From: Novosphingobium malaysiense
GTDB lineage: Bacteria > Pseudomonadota > Alphaproteobacteria > Sphingomonadales > Sphingomonadaceae
Reading direction: 5' to 3'
NCBI RefSeq assembly: GCF_000802225.1
Contig: NZ_JTDI01000003.1
Span: forward strand, 620,001 to 684,000
Length of the DNA stretch: 64,000 nt
Shown here: piece by piece, positions 37,964 to 46,473 of the stretch
Layout: the number at the start of each line of letters is the position of its first letter
Numbering within the stretch: position 1 is the first letter of the stretch
Made by a program: the position numbers and the translations under genes
Notes under the pieces: model-generated
What the model saw: the letters and a program-made list of their open reading frames with translations, nothing else
Told to the model about the DNA's origin: nothing
Databases searched by the model: none

Positions 37964-40204
37964 ATGAACACCGTACGAAACATGCCGGGCAAGCTGTCCG
38001 GCCGGACTGCCAGCATTCTGGCCCTGACCGCCGCGCTGGCCTTCACGCCGCGCGGCGCGCTGGCAGCCGAGGAGGAACCTGCCGCCGGCTCCAACGTCAT
38101 CGTCGTGACGGCGCAGCGCCGGTCGGAAGGTATCGAGAAGGTCCCGATCTCGGTCGCCGCCTTCGGGCAGGACACGCTGGACAACCTGCAGATCCAGTCC
38201 ACCGCAGACCTGCAGTTCGCCACCCCTGGCATCACCAACACCCAGACGGCAGGCGACGGTATCTCCGCCCTGTTCATCCGCGGCGTCGGCACCGGCTATT
38301 CCGGTCCGGGCCTTGAAGGATCGGTCGCCTTCTATCTCGACGATGTCTATCTGCAGACGCAGACGGCATCGGCGCAGAACATCATCGACGTCGATCAGGT
38401 GCAGGTGCTCAAAGGCCCGCAAGGCACGCTTTACGGCCGCAACGCCACGGGCGGTGCCGTCGTCGTCACCACGAACAATCCCGAATTCGATGCCGTCTCC
38501 GGCTATATGCAGGCCGGTTACGGCAATCTCGACTGGGCGCGGGGCGAAGCCGTGCTCAACGTGCCGCTGGGCCAGACATTCGCCATCCGCGCTGCCGGCT
38601 TCTACGACAGGCGCGATGGCTACGTAGAGAACACAGCCTTCCCGTCGGAAAAGAAAAGCGGCGTCGGCGCAGGCCAGACCTGGGGCGGCCGGATCAAGGC
38701 ACGCTGGCAGCCGGTGCCCGAACTCGATGTGATCGGCACGTTCGCCTACGACCGGCGCAACGGCAACGGCGCGATCCACTCGCTGCGCTTCGACCCGGCG
38801 GGCGAGCCGACCGGGCTTGGCTGGTACCAAACCATGCAATCGCCCGCACGCGAAGGCGGTGGCGGTGACGATACCGACGGCCTGATGGCTTCGCTGCTGG
38901 TATCCTACACCGCCGGTGACTGGACCGTGTCCAACACTTTCGCCTACCGTCGCACCCGCGCCTTCGGCTGCACCGACAACGATGGCGTGCCGGCTGAACT
39001 GCTCTATTTCTGCACGGTATCGCAGCGCAGCCCCAACCCCGGCACGGCCGACGGCAAGCGCGACGATACCTTCACCAACGAACTGCGCGTGGTTTCGGAC
39101 GGCGCCGGCCCTCTGAACGTCACGGCGGGCCTGTTTTACGAGCACAACAAGTCCCGCTTCGTCGGCCGGATCGGCGGCGGCTTCTTCGGCACGCTGCTGC
39201 CGACCTTCGATAACCGTGACAAGCTGGAGGCATGGTCCGGCTATCTGGAACTCTACTACAACCTCACCGACCGGCTGAAAGTCACGCTGGGCGGACGCTA
39301 CACGCACGAGAAGAAGTACCACTCGGTGCTGCTGGACGACGATGCACTGGCGCTCGTCGGCTTTACCCTTCCTACGTTTGACGAGGCCTCAAAGAGCTTC
39401 GACAACTTCTCGCCCCGCTTCGTGCTCGCCTACGACGCGGACGACTGGAACTTCTACGCCAGCCTCTCGCGCGGCTTCAAATCCGGCGGCTTCAACAGCC
39501 CTGATTTCGCGATCACGCCGCCGCTCGATCCCGAAACGATCACAGCCGGTGAAGTCGGCGCCAAGTACCGGTCTCCGGACGGGTCTCTGCGCTTCTCGAC
39601 TGCGGCCTTCTACTATGACTGGAACGGCGTGCAGGTTGCCTTCATTACCGGCGGCGGCACCGGCATCATGCAGCAGAACGCAGCCGGCGCGCATATCTAC
39701 GGCGTCGAGGCAGACCTCACCTACTCGCCCAACAGTTCGTGGACCCTGCGGGCCGGGGCGGCGGGAACCCATGCCCGCTATTCCAGCTTCACGAATGCCG
39801 CGGTCTACGATCTCATCGGCGGCTTCCTCACTGCAACGGCGGAGGATCTGTCGGGCGACCCGGTGCAGCACGCGCCGGACTTCACCGCCAACGGCAGCGT
39901 GACGTACAACTTCCCGCTCGGCGACTGGACTGGACACGTCACTGCGGCCGGATACTACACCAGCAAGTACGACTTCACGGCAGGCGCCGGGGGCGAATTG
40001 CGAGCGAGCCGGCAGCGGGCCCATGCGCTCGTCAATCTGACCGGAAGCTTCGTGACACCTGCGGAAAATCTGGAACTGGGCTGGTTCGTGGAGAACCTGT
40101 TCGACGTGAAGCGCATCTCGCTGATCAACACTGGCAGCAACGGCGTCTACATGACGCCCGATACGCCGCGAACCTATGGCGCCACGGTACGCTATTCGTT
40201 CTGA
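37964..40204 (+). CDS. TonB-dependent receptor, third of the locus
   Basis: 746 residues from ATG at 37964 with AGGGAG upstream. Signal peptide to about residue 35 (GALAAEEEP); plug NVIVVTAQRRSEGIEKVPISV, KGPQGTLYGRNATGGAVVV; barrel ending ATVRYSF with a terminal Phe. Less similar to the two previous receptors than they are to each other. Follows the aldo/keto reductase by 87 bases and shares its stop with the long form of the next gene, so it is part of the same transcription unit. Confidence 0.93.
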   Translation: MNTVRNMPGKLSGRTASILALTAALAFTPRGALAAEEEPAAGSNVIVVTAQRRSEGIEKVPISVAAFGQDTLDNLQIQSTADLQFATPGITNTQTAGDGISALFIRGVGTGYSGPGLEGSVAFYLDDVYLQTQTASAQNIIDVDQVQVLKGPQGTLYGRNATGGAVVVTTNNPEFDAVSGYMQAGYGNLDWARGEAVLNVPLGQTFAIRAAGFYDRRDGYVENTAFPSEKKSGVGAGQTWGGRIKARWQPVPELDVIGTFAYDRRNGNGAIHSLRFDPAGEPTGLGWYQTMQSPAREGGGGDDTDGLMASLLVSYTAGDWTVSNTFAYRRTRAFGCTDNDGVPAELLYFCTVSQRSPNPGTADGKRDDTFTNELRVVSDGAGPLNVTAGLFYEHNKSRFVGRIGGGFFGTLLPTFDNRDKLEAWSGYLELYYNLTDRLKVTLGGRYTHEKKYHSVLLDDDALALVGFTLPTFDEASKSFDNFSPRFVLAYDADDWNFYASLSRGFKSGGFNSPDFAITPPLDPETITAGEVGAKYRSPDGSLRFSTAAFYYDWNGVQVAFITGGGTGIMQQNAAGAHIYGVEADLTYSPNSSWTLRAGAAGTHARYSSFTNAAVYDLIGGFLTATAEDLSGDPVQHAPDFTANGSVTYNFPLGDWTGHVTAAGYYTSKYDFTAGAGGELRASRQRAHALVNLTGSFVTPAENLELGWFVENLFDVKRISLINTGSNGVYMTPDTPRTYGATVRYSF

Positions 40205-40269
40205 TGGACACAGCCTGCCGGAGCGATACCCGATCGCTCCGGCAGGACACCGCGAGAAAGGCCCCAGCA

Positions 40270-40734
40270 ATGGCCGGCAGTTATCTGCAACTCGGCTACG
40301 TCACCAACGATCTCGACGTAGCCGTTGCCGCGATCCGCGAAGGCCACGGCATGGGGCCCTTCAAGGAAATGCGCACCCTGACCATCGGCGCTCGCGACGA
40401 CCGTGAGGTAACCGCGCACTTCGCTCTCGCCTTCAAGGACAACACGCAGTTCGAGATCATCCAGCCCACGGCTGGGGACCGCGGCTTCTACGAGGCGGCT
40501 CTTCCAGCCGAGGGCTTTGGAATGGGGCTCCATCACATGGGCCGCTACTTCCCCCATCCGGCCGAATACGCCGCTGCAAAGGCTGCGGCTCGGGCGAAGT
40601 GGGCAATGCCGATCGATCATGCCATCTTCGACGGCGGCTATTGCTATTTCGATGCACGCGTCTGCTTCGGCCACTATCTCGAGATGTACCATTTTCCCGA
40701 GGAAACGCATTTCGAGGGCGTTCCCCGATACTAA
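40270..40734 (+). CDS. VOC/glyoxalase-fold protein, second
   Basis: 154 residues from ATG at 40270 (MAGSYLQLGYVTNDLDVAVAA), with GAAAGG eight bases upstream; an in-frame ATG at 40204 overlaps the receptor stop and would add 22 residues. Glyoxalase_4-like: FALAFKDNTQFEIIQP, LHHMGRYFPHP and FGHYLEMYHFPEE carry candidate metal His and Glu residues. Substrate unknown; it is last in the receptor/VOC/AKR unit. Confidence 0.83.
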   Translation: MAGSYLQLGYVTNDLDVAVAAIREGHGMGPFKEMRTLTIGARDDREVTAHFALAFKDNTQFEIIQPTAGDRGFYEAALPAEGFGMGLHHMGRYFPHPAEYAAAKAAARAKWAMPIDHAIFDGGYCYFDARVCFGHYLEMYHFPEETHFEGVPRY

Positions 40735-41142
40735 GTCGCGTTGAAAAATGCTTCAGCCATAGCCTTGCGGCGGCGAGGTTGAGGAAGCGAGCCTACGCTC
40801 GATGCGGTTGTGATCACGATAGCAACGATAGTCACGATGCTCTGCAGCCTTGCTGTTCGACCGCAGTTCTATCGACACGGACAATCCGGGGGATTCCACC
40901 AGCATCCACACCTCTCTGGGGGATGTTTGGGGGGAATTCGCTAGAAATGGCGCCCTAAAAACTGATATTTATTTATATATATCACGTATTTGATAAGGGT
41001 CAGTAATATTCCTGCTCGGAGCCACTTCCTTTCCGAAATCGCTGCTTGAATGGCCGACCCGAACATCCGTGCGAATGTGCCGCCGCGGCTGGCGAAGCAC
41101 TCCGGGAGCCAAGCTACAGGCTTGATCTAGTTTTCAGCGGAT
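40735..41142. other. Convergent intergenic region with AT-rich island
   Basis: 408 bases between the ends of the VOC gene (plus) and the phosphodiesterase gene (minus). At 40955-41000 the sequence turns markedly AT-rich (TGATATTTATTTATATATATCACG), unlike the surrounding G+C-rich DNA. No gene, strong terminator hairpin or RNA is evident. Confidence 0.6.
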
Positions 41143-42747
41143 TCAGGAGGCGAGTACAGGCATGGCAATGGCCTCGCCTGACAGCCGCACTGCAGGCTTT
41201 CTGCCAAGCAGGTCCGCGACCGTCGGAACGACATCGAACGAACTGCGGGTTCCGAATTGCCCCGCTGCAATGCCCTCTCCCGAAACATAGAGGACGCCGA
41301 ACGGACCGGTATGTCCACCGGTCCTGCGATACGGTACGGGGCCGACTGTGCCGGTATTTGGATGCTCGAGCGCCTGCGGGGCACCGTTAAAGGTGACGAT
41401 AATGTCGGCTTGCGTAGGATGCGCTGCGAGTGGATCATCTGCGACCGGAAGAAGGATATCCTTCACAGCGGGCGTTCCGGTTCGCGGATCCACGATTTCC
41501 CTCAGCCATTGCGAATACTCGCCTATGATGTCGTCATAGCTGGAAAGAGGAACCAGCCCCTGCGCTTCGCGGCCCACGAGGTTGAACCGTACTCTTGCAT
41601 CATAGAACGCCGGAAATCCAAACGCACGCATTTGCGGCCATTTTCCGGCATAGCGCGCCGCCGGCATCTTCAACGGAAAACTGTTTTGCCGCTCGGGGCC
41701 AACTTCGGTTTTGCCAGCCGCCGCAAACTTTCCTACCGTCCGTTCGATCTTGTCCTTGACGCGCATGAACTCGCCGCCGCGCATCGCTTTCAGGATCGGA
41801 CGGTCCCAAGGCGTGTTGGCAGGCAATACCGGTACGCCATCCGAGGTTTGGCGCCATTCCTCCGGCTCCGAGAAGAATTCCTTTCCGGTCTCGTAGCGAT
41901 AGATCATTTCCGGCAGCAACAGCATGCCGGGCAGATCTGCATCGTTGTGGCCCATACCGTGCATTGCGAAGCAGACGACGGTTGCGTCGGGCGCTGACTC
42001 CTGTAGCGTCCCGATATGCCGGTCGAGCGCCTGGTATACTGCCTCGAGTCCCTCCCTAGCCGGCTTCGCGCTGGGAATGTTGTGCAAGGCATGGCCCTCG
42101 TCCATTCCGTGCCACATCGGCTCAATCGCCGAATGGAGTTCGGAAACGACCGAGATGGCAAGATCCCAATCGTCGAAGCGCTCGCTGATCAGCCAGCGCA
42201 TAACGTCCGTTCTCTGGTCGAGGGCCTCGACCAGCAGGCGCCCGGCTTCCCGGGTCTTGGCCTCGTCCGGCCACAGGAAGCCGTAGATGTAGTCGGTCGC
42301 CTTGTAGGGACCGACCCGGCTCTCGATTTCGTCGGCTAGGCTCGCTGGCCGGCTCTGTTTCTTGACGCCCGGATCGTGCGCGCCCCAATTAACGATACCG
42401 AAACTGCCGCCGTCTTTAGACAGATCGTAATATGGCGCGTCAAACACCACCGTCTTCACGTCGAGATGGGCCGGAAACGGCGGGTGGACGGCCCCCGACT
42501 GCCAGACCGTGTACGTCCGCGTATCGAGTTCCACGGCCGACCAGCGCTGCGATATATCGGGAGCAAGTCCGCAGGCAAGCTGCTCGAACGCGAGGCCCGT
42601 GTTGCGGTGAAGCCCGTGTTCGAGACGCCATCGGGCACTTCTATCCCTGAGCGCACGCAAATGCGGCATGCGTCCTTCGGCCATCATCCGGTCGCCAATG
42701 CTTGGCTCGTACCCGTCAAGTCCGATCATCAATACACGGCTTTGCAT
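41143..42747 (-). CDS. Alkaline-phosphatase superfamily phosphodiesterase/nucleotide pyrophosphatase-like
   Basis: 534 residues. N-terminal RVLMIGLDGYEPSIGDRMMAEGRMP carries the metal Asp of type I phosphodiesterase/nucleotide pyrophosphatases, with the nucleophile Thr expected near the HRNTGLAFEQLACG segment; FAMHGMGHNDAD and GHTGPFGVLYVSGEGI supply the later metal His/Asp residues. No signal peptide, so cytoplasmic. The substrate (phosphodiester, sulfate or phosphonate ester) is unknown. Stands alone, convergent with the receptor locus. Confidence 0.85.
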   Translation of the reverse strand: MQSRVLMIGLDGYEPSIGDRMMAEGRMPHLRALRDRSARWRLEHGLHRNTGLAFEQLACGLAPDISQRWSAVELDTRTYTVWQSGAVHPPFPAHLDVKTVVFDAPYYDLSKDGGSFGIVNWGAHDPGVKKQSRPASLADEIESRVGPYKATDYIYGFLWPDEAKTREAGRLLVEALDQRTDVMRWLISERFDDWDLAISVVSELHSAIEPMWHGMDEGHALHNIPSAKPAREGLEAVYQALDRHIGTLQESAPDATVVCFAMHGMGHNDADLPGMLLLPEMIYRYETGKEFFSEPEEWRQTSDGVPVLPANTPWDRPILKAMRGGEFMRVKDKIERTVGKFAAAGKTEVGPERQNSFPLKMPAARYAGKWPQMRAFGFPAFYDARVRFNLVGREAQGLVPLSSYDDIIGEYSQWLREIVDPRTGTPAVKDILLPVADDPLAAHPTQADIIVTFNGAPQALEHPNTGTVGPVPYRRTGGHTGPFGVLYVSGEGIAAGQFGTRSSFDVVPTVADLLGRKPAVRLSGEAIAMPVLAS

Positions 42748-43052
42748 GTCTCGGTCCCCGTCAGCGCGCCTCAGAGGTGCCCCGGGGCGAGTCAGTGGTC
42801 AATTATTCAGAAGGCTTACTGCATTGCGCGATCTTGGCGCCTTGGGGCTATCTGCTCCAAAGATAGTCCTGGCGCAGCAAATTCATTGCGCGGATCAACG
42901 CGCACCAAGGCATTAGGCACCGGTATTTTGCACAAGCGGAAATCGCGAGGGGATTATCTCGCAGTTTTGCTGAAAATACATGACGACAAGTGTTTACTCG
43001 GTTTTGCGGTGACGGTACCATCCTGATGTGCTGAATAAGCATCGGGGGATTA
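42748..43052. other. Intergenic region between divergent genes
   Basis: Holds the promoters for the phosphodiesterase (left) and the multiheme operon (right). It is less G+C-rich in 42950-43010 (GTTTTGCTGAAAATACATGACGAC). No ORF or RNA is supported; the hairpin that ends it is listed separately. Confidence 0.55.
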
Positions 43053-43079
43053 GCTTCGTCTTTTGGGATAAGACGAAGT
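43053..43079 (+). promoter_or_regulatory. Hairpin preceding the multiheme operon
   Basis: CTTCGTCTT (43054-43062) and AAGACGAAG (43070-43078) form a perfect 9-bp stem with a 7-base loop TTGGGAT; an extra G-U closes it at 43053/43079. It ends directly before the GGGGG ribosome-binding stretch of the first gene and could act as an RNA element or a dyad operator. Confidence 0.55.
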
Positions 43080-43092
43080 CGTGGGGGAAAAA

Positions 43093-44472
43093 GTGGGCCT
43101 GAAGGTCGATCCGGACATCCTTGCGTGGACGCAATGGCAACGCATTCCGTTGTTTGCTGTTCTGATGGCACTCGTTCTGGGCGCATGGTCGACCATTGCG
43201 CCCGCTGGAAGTTTTGAAGGCGTTGCAAGTTGTGCCGGCTCAACATGCCACGGGCGCAACGAGGGAGACGGCAAGGTCGTCCGGCAGGACGAACTTAGAC
43301 TCTGGCAGGATCCCTCAAGCGCTGCCGGGGTGCACAGCCGGGCATCAGCCGTTCTGGCCACGCCGCGCGGGGAGCGCATTGCCGCCGCCCTCGGGCTGGG
43401 GAAGGCGGAAAGCGCAGGCGCCTGCCTCGGATGCCATTCCACCAATGCTCCCAATGCCGCTCGCGGAGGCCGCTATCTTGCCTCCGATGGCGTGGGCTGC
43501 GAGTCCTGCCATGGCGCCGCTTCGGACTGGATCGCCACCCATTATACCTTGCGGGCCAGCCATGCAGGCAATGTCGCCGCCGGAATGATACCGCTGGAGC
43601 GGCCGCAAGTCCGGGCCGAAGTCTGTCTCGATTGCCACTTCGGCAGTGACAGGCCGGGCCAGTTCGTGACCCATTCGATGATGGCCGCCGGCCATCCCCG
43701 CGTCTCCTTCGAACTCGACCTGTTTTCGTCGCTTCAGGCTCACTACGACGTCGACGACGACTACATTCGGCGCAAGGGGCGCCCCGATAGCGTGCGACTG
43801 TGGGCCGTGGGCCAAGCAGAAGCGGTGCGCCGTTCGACCCGCCTGTTCACCAAACCGGACCTGGCGACAGCGGGCCTTTTTCCGCAATTCTATTTCTACG
43901 ACTGCCATAGCTGCCATCGCCAGATCACGGACAAGCCCAATGCGGCGCGGACGTTCGAAGCCAATCCCGGCCGACCGATCCCCTTCGGCAACCCGCCCTA
44001 CAACGACGAAAACATGATCATGCTCTCTGCGATCGCGCAGGTACTGGTCCCCGGCGAGGCCGCGCGCTTCAATACGGCCGCTCGCGATTTCCATGCTGCC
44101 ATGGCCAAGGATCGACAGCAGACCGTCGCGGCGGCTCAAAAATTGAATGCCGCGGCAACCAACCTGTCCAATGTCCTGGCGGCTCGCAGCTATTCGGCAG
44201 ATGCGGCTTTCCAGGTCATCTCGGCGATTACCAGCAAGGCGATATCGCCGCGCTTCACCGACTACACCGGCTCGGCCCAGGCGGTCATGGCCGTAGACAC
44301 GCTGCTCAATGCCATGGTGCGCGAAGGCCGCGTAACCGTCGGTGCGGCGGCAGGCATCCGCGCGCAGATAAACCGCGCCTATGCCGCGGTGGCGGCGCCG
44401 GAACATTACGATCCCCGGGCATTTCGCGCTGCCCTTGGCAAGGCTGCCCAATCGATAGAGGCGCTTCACTGA
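43093..44472 (+). CDS. Pentaheme c-type cytochrome, c554 type
   Basis: 459 residues from GTG at 43093, five bases after GGGGG; a GTG at 43081 would add four residues. An N-terminal hydrophobic segment IPLFAVLMALVLGAWSTIAPAG exports it. Heme-attachment motifs in order: CAGSTCH (CX4CH), CLGCH, CESCH, CLDCH and CHSCH, making five. The first motif followed by QDELRLWQDP resembles the cytochrome c554/multiheme reductase fold. The C-terminal third (about 300-459) is helical and lacks hemes. First of four tightly coupled plus-strand genes; periplasmic. Confidence 0.9.
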   Translation: MGLKVDPDILAWTQWQRIPLFAVLMALVLGAWSTIAPAGSFEGVASCAGSTCHGRNEGDGKVVRQDELRLWQDPSSAAGVHSRASAVLATPRGERIAAALGLGKAESAGACLGCHSTNAPNAARGGRYLASDGVGCESCHGAASDWIATHYTLRASHAGNVAAGMIPLERPQVRAEVCLDCHFGSDRPGQFVTHSMMAAGHPRVSFELDLFSSLQAHYDVDDDYIRRKGRPDSVRLWAVGQAEAVRRSTRLFTKPDLATAGLFPQFYFYDCHSCHRQITDKPNAARTFEANPGRPIPFGNPPYNDENMIMLSAIAQVLVPGEAARFNTAARDFHAAMAKDRQQTVAAAQKLNAAATNLSNVLAARSYSADAAFQVISAITSKAISPRFTDYTGSAQAVMAVDTLLNAMVREGRVTVGAAAGIRAQINRAYAAVAAPEHYDPRAFRAALGKAAQSIEALH

Positions 44473-46472
44473 TGCGCAGGCCAACCCGATTCCTCGGAGT
44501 CATGGCAGCCGCGTTGCTGCTTGCATCATGCGGCGGTGACGACAGCTCGTCGTCCGGAACGCCGACCTCTTCGGGATCGAGTGGAGGAGGCTCCTCGGGC
44601 GGCGGTAGCGGCGGTTCGACCGGGGGCACGACTAGCGGTGATTATGCCGTCCCCGCGCAGGAATCGCTGACGTCCGCCCAGGTCGGCAAGATCGTCGCAC
44701 AGGCCGCCGCGCAGGCAAACCAGTCCGGCCACCCCGCAACGATCGCCGTGGTCGATCGCGTCGGCAATGTTCTCGCGGTTTTCCGCATGAGCGGTGCCCC
44801 TGCCACCGCCAAGATCCCCGATGCGCCGAACGGCAACAACATCGACATCCAGGGCCTTTCCGTTCCGGCCGATGCCGCAGCGATCGCCAAGGCCATTACG
44901 GGCGCCTATCTTTCCAGTTCGGGCAACGCGTTTTCCACGCGCACGGCCAGCATGATCGTGCAGGAGCACTTCCCGCCCGCTTCCAGTACGGCGGGACTGG
45001 AAAGCGGTCCGCTGTTCGGGGTCCAGTTCAGCCAACTGCCCTGCTCGGATTTCTCCTCGCGTTTCCAGGCCGCCGGCCCTTCCGCCCTGATCGGGCCCAA
45101 ACGCTCTCCGCTGGGCCTTTCAGCCGATCCCGGCGGCTTTCCACTCTACAAGAACGGGGTGCTGGTCGGCGGTATCGGGGTCCTGTCCGACGGATCCTAT
45201 TCGCTCGACACCAACGTGCTCGATACCGATACCGATTTCGACGAACGGATCGCGTTGGCAGGCACTGTCGGATTCGAGGCACCCGAGGCAGTCCGGGCGA
45301 ACCGCATCTATGTTGACGGGACACAGCTCCGCTATTCGGATTCTCTTTATGCAAGCCTGTTCGATGTGGCCGGAGCAACCTATGCGCAGGCGGCCCCGGC
45401 GCTCGGCTCTCTCGTCCCGGTAAAGGGGTATTTCGAGACAGCAGTCCTGCGTGCCGGCACTGCCTACGGCGCCGAGGCGTCAGGCATTCGCGCCTCGAAC
45501 ACGGGCGAATTTTCGGACAGCGACGCGTTCGTTCTCACCAACGGCAGCGGCGCGAACCGTTTTCCGATCCGGGCGGGGACGGACGGAGCGGACGTTGCAC
45601 AACCGATCACCGAGAACGAGGCGCGCACCCTGCTGGAGCAGGCCTTCGCGGTCATGACCCGGGCCCGTGCGCAGATCCGCCAGCCACTCGACAGCCGTGC
45701 GCAAGTGTCGATTTCCCTGGTGGATACCCATGGCCAGGTGCTCGGCATCGTACGTTCGCCGGATGCCCCCATCTTCGGCACCGACGTGTCGCTGCAAAAG
45801 GCCCGTACCGCGACGTTTTTCTCGGGCGCCAATGCCGGGGCCGAGTTGCTTGCCGATCCCAGTAGCGACGTTCAGGCTTTCGTCGGCAAGGTGCGCACTT
45901 TCCTTGGCGATTCCCAAGCCTTGACGGGCACGTACGCCTTCGCCGATCGGTCAGGAGGCAATCTCTCGCGTCCCTATTTCCCGGATGGCCAGGTGGGCAA
46001 TCCCAATGGGCCGCTGTCCCGCCCGATCGCGCAGTGGAATCCTTTCTCGACAGGTCTGCAATCGGCGCTGGTGCTGACCAACCTCGCCCAGCACCTTCAG
46101 TATGTAACCGGTGCTGCAGCGAGCGACACGCGCCACCGCTGCACCTTCATCCCCGATGTCGCGTCCGGGAAGAACCGCCTTCAGAACGGAATCCAGATCT
46201 TTCCCGGATCGGTACCCGTCTATCGCGGCAATACGCTGGTCGGTGGCATCGGCGTGTCGGGAGACGGCATCGACCAGGACGACATGATCAGCTTTCTCGG
46301 CACGAACAACGCGGGCGAGAAGCTGGGCACGCTGGGCAATGCTCCCAAGGACATCAGGGCCGACCGGATACTGATCAACGTCAACGGGGCGAGCGTGCGG
46401 CTTCGTTTCGTGAATTGTCCCTTTGCGCCTTTCCTGGACACGTCGGAACAGAACGTGTGCGAGGGCTTGTAG
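44472..46472 (+). CDS. Lipoprotein with two GlcG/HbpS domains
   Basis: 666 residues from ATG at 44472, overlapping the previous TGA (TGATG). The lipobox LLASC gives a lipidated Cys at about residue 20; the +2 Gly favours outer-membrane sorting. A Ser/Gly-rich linker follows. Two GlcG/HbpS (DUF336) domains are visible: LTSAQVGKIVAQAAAQ...PATIAVVDRVGNVLAVFRM near the N-terminus and ENEARTLLEQAF...VSISLVDTHGQVLGIVRS in the second half. Members of this family bind heme or small molecules. Inside a multiheme operon it may hold heme or a redox cofactor at the outer membrane. Confidence 0.85.
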   Translation: MRRPTRFLGVMAAALLLASCGGDDSSSSGTPTSSGSSGGGSSGGGSGGSTGGTTSGDYAVPAQESLTSAQVGKIVAQAAAQANQSGHPATIAVVDRVGNVLAVFRMSGAPATAKIPDAPNGNNIDIQGLSVPADAAAIAKAITGAYLSSSGNAFSTRTASMIVQEHFPPASSTAGLESGPLFGVQFSQLPCSDFSSRFQAAGPSALIGPKRSPLGLSADPGGFPLYKNGVLVGGIGVLSDGSYSLDTNVLDTDTDFDERIALAGTVGFEAPEAVRANRIYVDGTQLRYSDSLYASLFDVAGATYAQAAPALGSLVPVKGYFETAVLRAGTAYGAEASGIRASNTGEFSDSDAFVLTNGSGANRFPIRAGTDGADVAQPITENEARTLLEQAFAVMTRARAQIRQPLDSRAQVSISLVDTHGQVLGIVRSPDAPIFGTDVSLQKARTATFFSGANAGAELLADPSSDVQAFVGKVRTFLGDSQALTGTYAFADRSGGNLSRPYFPDGQVGNPNGPLSRPIAQWNPFSTGLQSALVLTNLAQHLQYVTGAAASDTRHRCTFIPDVASGKNRLQNGIQIFPGSVPVYRGNTLVGGIGVSGDGIDQDDMISFLGTNNAGEKLGTLGNAPKDIRADRILINVNGASVRLRFVNCPFAPFLDTSEQNVCEGL

Positions 46473-46473
46473 C

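Noticed and set aside
37283..39322. 679-codon minus-strand frame across the AKR and third receptor
   Set aside because: Spans two well-supported plus-strand genes and has no protein-family features.
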